From the NCBI GenBank assembly GCA_965240325.2, contig OZ251232.1, positions 1,612,001 to 1,676,000 of the forward strand: 64,000 bases of DNA, given 5' to 3'. Of this stretch, positions 43,699-54,106 are shown piece after piece. Under the pieces are notes generated by a model. That model searched no databases. It had not been told where the DNA came from and saw only the letters and a program-made list of their open reading frames with translations. Numbering within the stretch: position 1 is the first letter of the stretch; every line of letters starts with the position of its first letter. The position numbers and the translations under genes are program-made. The stretch comes from Rebecca billardiae RCC1528 (Eukaryota > Haptophyta).

Positions 43699-45813
43699 TC
43701 ACTCCATCTCAGCAGTGCTGATCCCAGCAGATGCCGCTGAGTAGCCTGCGGCTGCTGGCGCCGGCGGATGAGCACCGCCGTTATTCCGGCCGTTACTCAA
43801 TCCGTTAGCAGCCCGGCCGCTGCCCGGCGTCCGCTTGGCCGGGCTCGGCCAAATCTCCCCATCGACGTCGTCGTCGTCGTCATCGTCGTGACGCGTGCGC
43901 GGGCTGTGCGCTGCGCTGCCAGTGTCGACGCACGCGGCAAGGCCTCGGAGTGCCCTGGCAAGCACACGGCGCGGCGCGTCCGTACACGAGCGCCACGCCG
44001 CGCCGGCCGCGCCCACCGCACCGGGCGCCGCCGCGCCGCGCGAGCCGTCGGCGCCCTCGTCCTCAGCGTCCTCTTCGCCCTGCTCGACGTTCGAGAGCCG
44101 CCGGATCGGCCCCGAAAGCCTGCGCACCAGGCCGCGCGCCCCGCCGCCCCCGCCGCCGTTGATCAGCAGCGGCGCGGAGGGCGAGCCGGCCGTCCCCTCG
44201 TCTGCAAAATGCACGATGGACTGCTTGCGCCGGGCGGGCGTGCCCGCCGCGCCGACCCCGCCGACCCGTCCGTCCGGCGGGGGCGTCGGCGCGGCCGGGT
44301 TGGGCGGCGGCGGCGTCGGCGGCGCCGCGCGCGGCGCCGCCGTCTGCCCCGGCCCCGCTGTCGTCGAGCGCCCGTCCTCCCAGTCCCGCCACGGCGCGCC
44401 GCGCAGCATCGCCTCCACCTCCTCCAGGATTTCGTCATCAGCATACCGCCCGCCGTTGGGCGCCCGCAGCCCGTCCCAGAACGCGAGCCACTCGTGCAGC
44501 GAGATGGCGTGGCTCGCGTCGTCGTCGACCTCGGAGAACATCGCCAGCGCCGACAGCGTGCCGAACCTGCCCAGCGGCCCGGACTGCCAGTGCGTCTCCG
44601 CCTCTTGCAGGTCAACCTCGCCGTTGCCGTTCCGGTCGAGGCTCTCAAAAAGTGCCGTGACGCGCGCGGCGAAGGCGGGCGGCATGGGCACGCGCGGCGG
44701 CGGCGACGCGTCGGTGCTCGAGGTGCTCGGCCTCGCGCCCGCATCCGCGAAGCTCAGCCGCGCGCTCGGCCGCCTCGAGCCGTTCTGCGACGACGACGAC
44801 GCGGACGATGCGCGCCTGTTGTGCGCGTGCGCGTGCGCGCCGGCGCCACTCGCGCACATGGGCGCGGGCGCGGGCAGCTCGGACGAGCGCGGCGCGGGCG
44901 GCGTGGACGACAGCGTGATCGCAGCCGGCGCCTCCCTCGCCGCCGCGCGCGCCTCCGCCATCGCCTCCGCCGCGCTCCCACTCGCGCCCGCGCCGAGGGC
45001 GGCGCTGCGCCCAGCGCTCGGCCGCCGCTCAAGGGAGGCGCCTGTGACTTCGGCGAGCTCGGCGGCGCGTGCCGCGGCGGCCTTGGCCTCCTCGGCCTCG
45101 AAGTGCGCGACCGCGGCCGCGCGCGCGGCGCGCGTCGCGCCCACCTGCGACCGGCGTGCCTCCTCCTGCGCCTCCTCCACCGCCTTGAGCTTCGCGCTCG
45201 CGCGGGGCGACGCCGACCAGAAGGAGAGTGATCGCGCGGAGCCGCCGCGCGAAAACGCGCGCGGCGGCCTCGCGAGCAGCTCGGCGGCGGTCATCGAGTT
45301 GGCTCGCGAGGCGCGCTGTGCGCTCGGGTCGAGTGTGGCGCCCACGTGCCCCGCGAATGCCGAGCTCCTCGACGCAGACGCCGGGTCGGACGACGGCGTC
45401 GCGGGCGGCGGCGGCGCAGCCACGCCGCTCATCAGGTCTGTCGTCGACGACGCGCGCGCGCCCATGGACAGGATGGCCTGGCTCATGCGCTCGTCGCGCT
45501 CGAGGCTGCGTCGCCTCGCCTCTGAATCGGTGCCCGCCTCCGCCGCGGCTGCGCGGGAGGGCCCGACCCCGCCGAGCCTCCCGTCCGGCGGCCTGTCCGC
45601 AGCTGCAGAAGCTCGCGCGCCGCCGGCTGCGGCGCCAGGGCCGCTCGGGGCTGCCGAGGCGGGCCGTGAGCGCGGTGCGGAACGTACTGGTGTGCTGGTC
45701 ACGGTACTTGCGGACGAGCTGCTCTCGAAGAGCGCGCGCGCCGCTTTCACACCGCCCGCGACGATCATGTCGCGCGGCGATGGCCGCGGCATCGTGTCGA
45801 CACGGCTGCTCAT
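43699..45813 (-). CDS. EF-hand protein with long disordered flanks
   Basis: 704 aa, single exon. One canonical EF-hand loop, DRNGNGEVDLQE, lies in AARVTALFESLDRNGNGEVD (about residue 395). It is paired with a second, degenerate loop, DDDASHAISLHE (about residue 430), that lacks some oxygen ligands. The rest is low complexity: Ser/Ala/Arg stretches, an alpha-helical Ala/Glu-rich segment (KAVEEAQEEARRSQ..., 210-255), poly-Gly, and an Asp run (DDDDDDD) near the C-terminus. No signal or membrane helix is seen. A calcium sensor or adaptor role is plausible given the calcium channel in the window, but nothing links them directly. It converges with paralogue B, 270 bp apart. Confidence 0.65.
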   Translation of the reverse strand: MSSRVDTMPRPSPRDMIVAGGVKAARALFESSSSASTVTSTPVRSAPRSRPASAAPSGPGAAAGGARASAAADRPPDGRLGGVGPSRAAAAEAGTDSEARRRSLERDERMSQAILSMGARASSTTDLMSGVAAPPPPATPSSDPASASRSSAFAGHVGATLDPSAQRASRANSMTAAELLARPPRAFSRGGSARSLSFWSASPRASAKLKAVEEAQEEARRSQVGATRAARAAAVAHFEAEEAKAAAARAAELAEVTGASLERRPSAGRSAALGAGASGSAAEAMAEARAAAREAPAAITLSSTPPAPRSSELPAPAPMCASGAGAHAHAHNRRASSASSSSQNGSRRPSARLSFADAGARPSTSSTDASPPPRVPMPPAFAARVTALFESLDRNGNGEVDLQEAETHWQSGPLGRFGTLSALAMFSEVDDDASHAISLHEWLAFWDGLRAPNGGRYADDEILEEVEAMLRGAPWRDWEDGRSTTAGPGQTAAPRAAPPTPPPPNPAAPTPPPDGRVGGVGAAGTPARRKQSIVHFADEGTAGSPSAPLLINGGGGGGARGLVRRLSGPIRRLSNVEQGEEDAEDEGADGSRGAAAPGAVGAAGAAWRSCTDAPRRVLARALRGLAACVDTGSAAHSPRTRHDDDDDDDVDGEIWPSPAKRTPGSGRAANGLSNGRNNGGAHPPAPAAAGYSAASAGISTAEME

Positions 45814-46009
45814 GCTGGCCTCATTTTTGGGATGATGTATGCGATCAGCTATCCGCCCAAAGTGGCCAAAAGAGACTACGCGATCTCCATGGTCGTTACA
45901 CCGGTTCGCGACCGTGCTTTGGCGCTTCGCTGCTGAAACTACAGTCGTGCTGGTGGGGGGTAGAACGCGGGCTGCCAGGGCCGTTCTCGTCGCTGGCTCG
46001 CGCGCGCGT

Positions 46010-48612
46010 CTAGCCCGTGTGGGTGAAGCTGAACAGCCGCATCTGCGCGAGCAGCTGGAGCAGCAGCTTCTGGTAGTGCGCCGACGACTGCGTCAGCGCC
46101 TGCAGCGAGTCCGGGTGCGTCTCCTTCAGGCAGTTGAGCGGCGTGCCGTGCGCCACCTCGCCGCGCGCAAGCTCCTCCTTGCCGTGAACGTCGAGCGCCA
46201 TCGCCGCGTCCGACTCCCCCGACTGCATGATCGCCGCGTAGCGGTGCGCGTAGAGCAGCGTGCTCCAGCCGTAGTCGTTGTACCCCGCGAAGTGGTCGAC
46301 GGCCTTGGGCTCCGCGCTGGGCAGCAGGTCGTCGTCCGCCTCCTGCGCAGCGCGGCGCCGCGCGGCAGCGCGTGTCATGCGCCGCGGCTGGGCGCGCAGG
46401 GCGTGCATGCGCACGGCTGGCGCGGCGCCGCGCGCGGCCGCGCGGCTGCGCGCGCGCACCTGCGGCATCTGCGCGGTGACGCGGACGCACGCCTTGTCCG
46501 TGTCCCGCGAGGCGTTCCACTTGGACGAGGCGAGGCGCAGCGCGGGCGCGAGCAGCACGAGGTGGCTGAGCAACTCCTCCTCGAAGCTCGACTCCTTGGG
46601 CTCCAGCGCCGGGATTGGACGTGCGTCCTGGTCGGCTGGCGAGAGGTTGATTCCCGCCTGACGCAGCCGGAGCAGCAGCAGCGCGGGCTGCATGCGCACG
46701 CCGAGCAGCGCGGAGAGCTGCGGCAGCGAGGGCTCCTGCAGCCGGCAGCCGTCCGCGTTCGTGTCGATCACCACCAGGTTGGACTGCGTCTGCACCGCAA
46801 GTACCTGGACAGGCAGCAGCGTCGGCGGCGTCGGCGGCGGAGGTGGCGGCGGCGCAGGTGTTCAGCTATTGTGGCACGGGCAGCGGCGGACGGCGCGCGG
46901 GCGCGGCGGCGGGCGCGCGCGCGCACCGAGTGCGACGGGCTCAGCGGCGTGAGCAGCCACCTGCGGTACGGCAGCTCGGCGTGCGACGGGCGCAGCACGG
47001 CGAGGGGCGCCAGGTGCGTCGTCAGGAAGGACAGCGTGCGAGTGGCCGCGCTGAACTTCACCTCCGACACCCCGTCGAGCGACCACTCGCGCGCGTCGGC
47101 GTCCCACCAGCCGACGGTGAGGTCCTCGAGCTCGGCGGGCGCGGGCGCCGCCGCGCCCTCCTCCGGCTTGCCGCCCTCCGCGCCGCCCGCCGGCGCGGTG
47201 GGCGCGGCCGCCGCGTGCGCGGGCGGCGGCTGCTGCAGCACGCAATCGTCGCCCAGGTTCAGCGTCACACGCATCGGTAGCACTCCAGACTGCGTGCCCG
47301 TGTCGCCGCCGACGGTGGGGATGGGGTACGCGAGGCGCTGCACCGACGCGCCGCTCGTCCCCACCTGGCGCAGCGTCCACCCCTTCACCTTCTTCGGGAT
47401 CGGCGGCAGTGCCAGCAGCTCGATGATCGTCACGCCGCCGAGTGGGATCCATTGCGAAGGGGCGGCGAACGAGGGTGAGCAGTGCGCGTGCTTGAACTGG
47501 TGAACGGTGATCGCGACCGCGGCGAGCGCGAGGGTCTTGGGCAGCTCGAGGGAGACCGAGATCTCGGGGAGCTCCACGTTCTTCACGCGCACGTTCCGCG
47601 CGAGGTTCACCCACAGCCCGTACCGCAGGTACCCGCCCTCGTGAGCACGCTGTAGCTCGTTGCGCGTGGTGGCCAGCTCGTCCGCGTGCATGAGGATGTG
47701 CCCGGTCGCCTCGTCCAGCTTCTCGATGGTCATGCTGGCGAGCTGCGCGAGCGCGCCGGGCTGCCACATCTCCTCCGCCTCGCCCCGCGCCGCGCCGCCC
47801 GGCTCCTCCGCCCCCGCCGCGGGCTGCTGCGCGGGCGCGCGCGGCAGCAGCCGCAGTCGCTCGTGCCGTGCCAACTGCCACGACTCCTCGAGAAGGCTGA
47901 GCACGACGCCCGTGCGCTCCACCTCCGCGAGACCGTGCGCGAGGTCGGTGGCCTGCGTCTCGGACCACTCGGTGATGTACGTGTTCACCTGCGCCTCCGA
48001 CTGCACGTCCGGCAGCGAGTCGCACGCGACGTACTTGCCCCACTGCGCGGCGCGCGCGCGCGCACGCGGCCGCACCTCAGCACGCCGCGAGCGCGCGCGC
48101 GCGTGCGGGGCGCGTGCGCGCGGACGGACCTCCTCGGCGTAGCCGCGCTTCGCCGCCTCCGTCTCGAGCTTCTCGGCGAGCTGGTCGTACAGCGGCGCGT
48201 TCTCCTTGTCTTCGATCACGCGCCTCTCCTCCAGCTCCGCCGCCTTCTGCGCGGCAATCTCGGCTGCGATGCGCGCCTCCTCCTCGCGCTGCAGCCGCTC
48301 CTTCTCGAGCCGCTCGGCCTCGGCGAGATCAGCGAGGCGCTGCTCCTCCGCGAGCCGCTCTGCGCGCGCGGGGCCGCGAGCAGAGCACGTCAGCTCGCGG
48401 CGCTCCTGCCGTGCGCGCGTGCATGCTGTGCGCGGCTCGGCCGCGCACGCGCGCGCACCCTGCTCCGCTCGCTTGAGCGCCTCCTTCTCCTTCTTGCTCA
48501 GCTTCTTCTTCTTCTCTTTCGGCGGCTGCGTGGCGGCGCACGGGCGCGGGGGCGGCGCCACAACGTGAGGCAGCGCTCGCACAGGAGCGGGCGCAGCACG
48601 GGCGCCCACCAT
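46010..48612 (-). CDS. DNAI7: axonemal dynein intermediate chain 7 (IC97/CASC1)
   Basis: Five exons (48612-48459, 48359-48130, 48042-46927, 46804-46460, 46342-46010), 725 aa, in-phase. The N-terminus is a Lys/Glu-rich helix (KEKKKKLSKKEKEALKRAEQ) continuing as a long coiled coil. The IC97 core begins WGKYVACDSLPDVQSEAQVN with TYITEW. Further conserved parts are the beta-rich centre (YLRYGLWVNLARNVRVKNVE) and the C-terminal domain with LLLRLRQAGINLSPAD and LRLASSKWNASRDTDKACVRVTAQ. IC97 belongs to the inner-arm I1/f dynein intermediate chain-light chain complex of motile flagella. The upstream spacer to the next same-strand gene is 208 bp. Family assignment is from remembered sequence patterns and order of blocks. 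Confidence 0.82.
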
Positions 48613-48820
48613 CGTTGTAACCGCGGCAGCTTTTTGCTGGACCTTTTTTTGAATCCGCGCAATAAAAGAAATAAATCTCGAGCAGATTTTTCCGCGGAAT
48701 AAACGGCAGGCAGCAGGCGGCCACCAAGCATCAGGCGCACTGCGCAGCAGAAGGCTGCGCGCGCTGACGACGCGCGCGGCGTGGCGCGCACAGATCCGTA
48801 CTGCACGCGCGTGCGCCCGG

Positions 48821-51490
48821 CTACGACCGCTCAGTGTCGGACTCGTCGTTGTCGCCGTCGATGCTGAGGCAGTCGTAGTCGCTCGAACGCCGCTCGCGCC
48901 AGTCGGCCGCCCCGCCGCCCGCGCCGTCTGCGCCGCCGCCACGCCCCCCGCCGCCGCGTTGCGAGGCAAAGCGCGCCGCACCGGTCGCCGCCGCCGCGCC
49001 CGCCGCTGCCGCCGAGGCCATCCGCAGCCCGAGCGGGGCGGTGAGTGCGTCGGTGAGCACTTGCTGCAGCGACGCGCCCGCGCTCAGCATGGCTCCCGCC
49101 ACACCATCCACACTCCCGCCGTCACCGCCGCCGCCGCCGCTCGCACCGGGGCCGGTGCCACCGAAGCCCTCCGCGACCACCAGGCCTGAGACCGGCGACC
49201 AGCCGAGGGCCGCCGCGGCCGAGAGCCTGGCGCTCCCGCCGGGGGAGGAGGAGGCCGTCGAGCCCGGCCCGGCGCGCGTGGAGCCCGCGCGCTCGCTCTC
49301 CCTGTGCCCATCCGCGAGCGACCATGCATCATCCCCGCCCTCGGCCAACCCCTCGCCCGGCGCGCGCGGCGCGAGGCACATGACGCGGCCGGTTCGAACC
49401 GCGACGACCAGCTGCGGCCGCGCGGGTGGCGCGCCGCTCCCGCCGTCGTCGGCTGCGCGCTCGGCGTGCGCCGCGCCGCCCGGCCCGTGCCGCGAGCGCC
49501 GCCTCGCCCGCCGGCGCGCCGCGCGCACGCACAGCGACAACGGAGGCAGCTCCAGTAGTCCTTCGACGAGTGGCAGAGCGCGTAGGCACACGCTCGCCTC
49601 CGAGCGAGGCGGGACGAGCCCGGCGCTGCAGCTGCCGTCGAGCCAGAGCAGCCGCGCCTCGCGCCCGATGAGCACGTCCGCCGACGCCTCGGCCTCCACG
49701 TCCGCGAGCCCCGCCACGTCCGCCGCCGGCTCGGCCGCCGCGGCCGCGTCCGCCGCGTCCGCGGCGCGCACGCGCATGTGCACCGGTGCGGCCGAGCGGT
49801 TACAAAGAGTAACGGTCACGTCGAACACAGCGCCGCATAGCACGTCCGCCGCGTGCGTGAGCTCGGCGGAGTAGAGCCACGGCGCCGCGGGCTCCTCGGC
49901 CGCGCGCGGCGGCGCCTCCGCGCCCGCAGCCGCCGTGCCGGAGAGTCCCACTGCCGCAGCGGAGGCCGCGGGCGCGGCCGCGGGCGGCGCCGCCGTGGCG
50001 AGGGGCGCGCGCGCGCCGCCGACGTCGGCCGGAGCGGGGAGCGCCGGCGACGAGTGCGACGCGCGCGAGTCCGCGGCACACGCCGACGCGGCCTTGCGCG
50101 CGGGCCGCGCCGGCTGCGACGCCGGCAGGAGCGCCGCCGAGGGCGCGGGCTGCGCCAAGGCTGACACATCGACTGGCAAGCAAGCGCTCACCCAGCCGCC
50201 GCCGCGCGCGTGCGGGTGCACCCAGCGCACGCGCACGGCGAGGCACGCTGAGCGCGCGCGCACGACGTGCGCGCCGCGCGCGTCGTCGTCCTCCGCACTG
50301 CCGCGGCCGTCCGGTGCGTCCTCTTCCGCGCCGCTCCCGCCGGCGCCGTCCTCGGGGCCGTTCCTCCCGCGATTGGCTGCGGCCGCGGCCGCGGCCGCGG
50401 CCGCGGCCATGCACGCGGCCTCGGGCGCGAACAGCGGCACCGAGACGGCGGGCGGCGTGCCGGCGAAGCGCCGGCCGAGCGCGGGCGGCAGCACGCACGG
50501 CAGCGCGCGCGACGTCTCGTGCGGCGCCAGCGCCAGCGGCGCACACCCCGGGCTGAGGAGGTATGCACGCACTGACTCGACGCTTGCGGGCGGCGCGAGC
50601 GGCGCGCGCGCCGCGGGGGCGGGCGGGCTGCTCGCGGGCGCCGCCGCGGCGGGCTCGGTGCCGAGGGGGCGGCCCTCCTTCCGGCCGCCCAGCGGCGTCA
50701 TCGAGCCCATCACCGCCTGCCGCTGCCCGAGCGATGGCGTCTCTGGCGGCGTGGGCGGCGCGGCGGACACGATGGCGCCCGCGCGCGTGGCCGCGGCGGG
50801 CGGCGGCGACGGCGGCGTGTGCCCACCGTCCGGCGAGTGCGCGTGGCCGCCCTCGCTCGCGCCGCACCCCGGCTGCGCCTCGCCCTCCGCCTCGCGCCCT
50901 GCCGCCCGCTCGTGCGCGCTGAGAGCCAGGGCCAGCCTTAGGCTTCCGGCGAGCACGCACAGAGCGCGCACGCGCGCGCGCACCGGCTCGAGCACGCGCA
51001 CGCGCGCGGCGCACAGGCGCGTGCTGGGCAGCGGTGGCATGCCGAGCTCGAAGGCCAGCGCGGACGCCTCCGCCTCGCCGCCGCCGCCGCCGCTGATCGC
51101 GCCATCCGCCACGAGGGCGAGCTCGAGCTCTGAGCCGAGCGCCAAGGCGCGCACGCGGACGGACGCGCAGAGCACGCCGACGCGACGGCCGCCGTCGTCC
51201 GAGCCGAGCGTCCACTCGCTCTCCACGTCGTCGGCGCCGACGAACGCCTCGTCGCCCTCCTCGTCATCGTCGACCAGCTCGCGCGCGCGCGCGTCGCGCA
51301 GCTCGCACCACACGCGCCGCCGCGCGAGCGCCGACCGCCAGCAGGAGGCGGCGCGCGCGTCATCGCAGGCGCAGACGAGGCGCACGCGCTCGCCCTGGAA
51401 GAGCAGGGAGCGCGACGACGCGCCCTCCGCCTCGCCGTCGCCCTCGTCGACGGCGAACGGCACATGCAGCCGCGGCTGCATGCTCGCCAT
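48821..51490 (-). CDS. large protein of uncertain family, beta-sandwich rich (TRAPP-like?)
   Basis: 889 aa, single exon. The start MASMQPRLHVPFAV leads into LLFQGERVRLVCAC. Later segments (LYSAELTHAADVLCGAVFDV, VTVTLCNRSAAPVHMRV, SEASVCLRALPLVEGLLELP) have the rhythm of the Ig-like beta-sandwiches found in vesicle-tethering TRAPP subunits, but the match is weak. Long Ala/Gly/Pro-rich linkers split the folded parts. No signal peptide or membrane helix. The start codon is separated by only 8 nt from the target duplication of the Mutator-like element, so its 5' leader and promoter must lie inside the transposon, unless the true start is the Met at 51481 or transcription begins very close. Function unassigned. 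Confidence 0.5.
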   Translation of the reverse strand: MASMQPRLHVPFAVDEGDGEAEGASSRSLLFQGERVRLVCACDDARAASCWRSALARRRVWCELRDARARELVDDDEEGDEAFVGADDVESEWTLGSDDGGRRVGVLCASVRVRALALGSELELALVADGAISGGGGGEAEASALAFELGMPPLPSTRLCAARVRVLEPVRARVRALCVLAGSLRLALALSAHERAAGREAEGEAQPGCGASEGGHAHSPDGGHTPPSPPPAAATRAGAIVSAAPPTPPETPSLGQRQAVMGSMTPLGGRKEGRPLGTEPAAAAPASSPPAPAARAPLAPPASVESVRAYLLSPGCAPLALAPHETSRALPCVLPPALGRRFAGTPPAVSVPLFAPEAACMAAAAAAAAAAANRGRNGPEDGAGGSGAEEDAPDGRGSAEDDDARGAHVVRARSACLAVRVRWVHPHARGGGWVSACLPVDVSALAQPAPSAALLPASQPARPARKAASACAADSRASHSSPALPAPADVGGARAPLATAAPPAAAPAASAAAVGLSGTAAAGAEAPPRAAEEPAAPWLYSAELTHAADVLCGAVFDVTVTLCNRSAAPVHMRVRAADAADAAAAAEPAADVAGLADVEAEASADVLIGREARLLWLDGSCSAGLVPPRSEASVCLRALPLVEGLLELPPLSLCVRAARRRARRRSRHGPGGAAHAERAADDGGSGAPPARPQLVVAVRTGRVMCLAPRAPGEGLAEGGDDAWSLADGHRESERAGSTRAGPGSTASSSPGGSARLSAAAALGWSPVSGLVVAEGFGGTGPGASGGGGGDGGSVDGVAGAMLSAGASLQQVLTDALTAPLGLRMASAAAAGAAAATGAARFASQRGGGGRGGGADGAGGGAADWRERRSSDYDCLSIDGDNDESDTERS

Positions 51491-51507
51491 CGCTGCCAGG
51501 CGGCGTC

Positions 51508-51945
51508 CGGCAGCGCTAAATCAGCCCGGGCCGATTTAAGCTTATCTCAGCCCGGGCCGATTTAAGCGCTTAAATCGGCCCGGGCTGAGATAAGCTCCGC
51601 GCGAGCTTATCTCAGCCCGGGCTGAGATAAGCGCTTATCTCAGCCCAGCGGCTCGCGACTCGGCCGCCGTGGACTCGGAGCGCACGTCGCGCGGTGCGGC
51701 CCGCCCGCTCCATGGCTGCACGCGCTGCTGTGTCTTCGGTGGCCACAGGGTGAAGTGCGCTGAGTCTAGTGGCGGGCGCCCAGCTCCACCCACCCCCTTC
51801 TCCCTGGCCCGCCCCGCCTGCCCTCGCCCGCATCGGATGCCTTCCTCGCGCATGCAACTCCACGGCGGCAACTCGGCTTGTGGACTTGCTGCCCGCATGA
51901 GAAGCATGCAGCCAACACCATGGACGCACCATCGACGTTCGCCAG
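51508..51945 (+). repeat. left inverted arm of the Mutator-like element
   Basis: The first part matches the inverse of 53590-53986 with few differences. Homology continues to about 51945, interrupted by a roughly 50-bp insertion around 51855-51905 absent from the right arm. The outer 150 bp consist of AGCCCGGGCT cores bracketed by TTATCTC/GAGATAA or TTAAATC/GATTTAA, including a perfect 28-bp palindrome at 51605-51632. Confidence 0.8.
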
Positions 51946-52129
51946 TTGACCATGTCCGCGCGTAGTCGCACGCGGGTGAACACGGCCCGTGCGCTACAGT
52001 CGGTTGTGTGCTGTTGCCATTGCACGTTGTTCAAAATGTGCTGAACGTTGCCACCGCGGCCGCCGCGCGCGGGCGTACCGGTGCCAGCGGCACAGGCATG
52101 GGCACCGGCGCAGCTCCATGGACGATCAT

Positions 52130-53270
52130 GGCGCTGCGGCTAGTGGGCGCGCCGACGCCGGCACGCCCGCAGCTGTCGGCGCGCACGGCGAGCACGCCAA
52201 GCTCGCAGCGCGTGCCGCGGCTCAGGGGCTGGTGCGCACGGACAGCAAGCTAAGGTTGCGGTGTGCGCCGCGGTCCGCACGCACGCAGCGGCCGCCGCAT
52301 GCGCCACGCGCGCGGTGGCCGCCGCGCGCGCCGCGGTTGCCGCGCGCGCCGTGGCTGCCGCGCGCGCCGCGGCGGACCAGCGCGCCGCGGCCGTGCGCGA
52401 CGACCGAAGGCTAGTCTGTGGCGGATAGCGAGCGAGCGCGCCGCCGCGGCCAGTGAGCGCGCAGCGGCCGGCGAGCACGCTCAGCCTCATCGCGCAACTG
52501 TCACGTGTTGGCGCCAGGCTTGATGGGCACCTGCGGCGTTGGACCAATGGGCATCTGTGGCCCGTGCGGTGCGCGCTCGCCGGTTGCGGTGGCGCGCTCG
52601 CCAATACCTACGCATGCTGGCGCGGCCTGCTCACCGGTTGCGGTGGCGCAAGCCCCGGCTGCACCATCCATCCGCGCCGGTTGCGGCGCGCTCACTAGCC
52701 GCAGCGGCAAGCTCGCTATCCGCCACAGACTCGCCTTCGGTCGCCGTGCGCGGGGCGGTCGCGGCGCGTTGGTCGGCCTCGGCGCGCTCGCCGGCCGCGG
52801 CGCGCGCGGCAGCCGCGGCGCGCGCAGCAGCCACGGCGCGCTCGCCGGCCGGGCGCGACGGCCGAGTTACGCTGTCTGCCGCCGTGGCGCGCTTACCGGC
52901 CGCAGCGCGCGTGGCAGCCGCGGCGCAATCGCCAGCCGCGCGGCGCGCGGCAGCCGCGGCGCGCTCACCGGCCGGGCGCGCGCAGCGGCCGCGGCGCACT
53001 CGCCGGCCGCGGCGCGCTCGCCGGCCGGGCGCGCTCAGCAGCCGCGGCGCGCTCGCCGGCCGCGGCGCGCTCGCCGGCTGCGGCGCGCAAGACGGCTGCG
53101 GCGCGCGCGGCGGCCGTTGTGTGCACGCGGACCACGGTGCGCGCGGCGACCTTGGCGTGCTCGCCAAGCGCGCCGAAAGCTGCGAGCGCGACGGCGCCGG
53201 TGAGCCCACCAGCTGCGGCGCCACGACCGTCGACAGTGTATTACTCTGCCGAAGCGCCTGCCACGCTTGA
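52130..53270. repeat. degenerate GC-rich tandem-repeat core of the transposon
   Basis: Dense repetition of words such as GCGCGCTCGCCGGCCGCGGC, CGCGGCAGCCGCGGCG and GCGCGTGGCAGCC, with units of roughly 27-30 bp that vary in length. Open frames on both strands are by-products of the repeat and show no domain. Confidence 0.6.
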
Positions 53271-53589
53271 GACGCAGCGAGCCGCACACCACAGCTGTCA
53301 GCTGATGGTCCAAGCTCGGTCATGAACCGGCAGCCGCCGCGCAGAGTAGTGCGCCGCGCGAAGGGACCGTTTCGATCTGACGGGATCGCGATGACTGGCT
53401 GATCCAGCGTCGAGCGTGACCGGCAAGTATGCCAAGCTGGGCAAGCACATGCCGCAACGCGCGAACGGTACAAGGGCAACGCGGTACAAGGGCGACGGCA
53501 CACGGCAGACAGGTGCACGTGGGCCGTGGCCACATGCGTGCGATTACACATGACACACATGTACAGTACACGACGTACAAGTACCCGCG

Positions 53590-53986
53590 ACCGTCGATGG
53601 TGGAATCGATGGTGGAACAATGGCGTTGGCTGAGGCCGTTGCATGCGCGAGGAAGGCATCCGATGCGGGCGAGGGCAGGCGGGGCGGGCCAGGGAGAAGG
53701 GGGTGGGTGGAGCTGGGCCCGCCACTATACTCAGCGCACTTCACCCTGTGGCCACCGAAGACACAGCAGCGCGTGCAGCCATGGAGCGGGCGGGCCGCAC
53801 CGCGCGACGTGCGCTCCGAGTCCACGGCGGCCGAGTCGCGAGCCGCTGGGCTGAGATAAGCGCTTATCTCAGCCCGGGCTGAGATAAGCTCGCGCGGAGC
53901 TTATCTCAGCCCGGGCTGATTTAAGGGCTTAAATCAGCCCGGGCTGAGATAAGCTTAAATCAGCCCGGGCTGATTTAGCGCTGCCG
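53590..53986 (-). repeat. right inverted arm of the Mutator-like element
   Basis: The inverse of the left arm. It includes the same palindromic modules at its outer end and the same ACTCAGCGCACTTCACCCTG segment inside. The arms differ by scattered substitutions, several of them C/T changes in the CCCGGGC(C/T)GA modules, and by the indel noted for the left arm. Confidence 0.8.
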
Positions 53987-54106
53987 GGCGGCGTCCGAGG
54001 GCGGCGTCGGCCGGTCGCCGGGGGCCCCGCCGACTGACGACAAGCGCGGCGGACACGGCCGCGTCGGCGCGCGCCACGGCCGGAGCGAGCGCGGCCGCAT
54101 GGCGGC

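Larger units (their letters stand above)
51508..53986. mobile_element. Mutator-like non-autonomous transposon with long inverted repeats
   Basis: A 2479-bp element whose ends are exact inverses (CGGCAGCGCTAAATCAGCCC at 51508 and its complement ending at 53986). It is flanked by a perfect 9-bp duplication GGCGGCGTC (51499-51507 and 53987-53995). Long inverted arms plus a 9-bp duplication point to the Mutator (MULE) superfamily. No transposase frame is visible. The interior is an Ala/Arg-coding-like, GC-rich tandem-repeat field, so the element is non-autonomous. It sits between two divergent genes. Confidence 0.8.

Noticed and set aside
52505-53725. Frames of 230-360 codons inside the Mutator-like element as a transposase
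   Set aside because: They are translations of tandem repeats on both strands without a DDE or zinc-finger pattern.
51508-53986. CRISPR-like array
   Set aside because: The repeated cores are palindromic modules of transposon ends without regular unique spacers, and the genome is eukaryotic.
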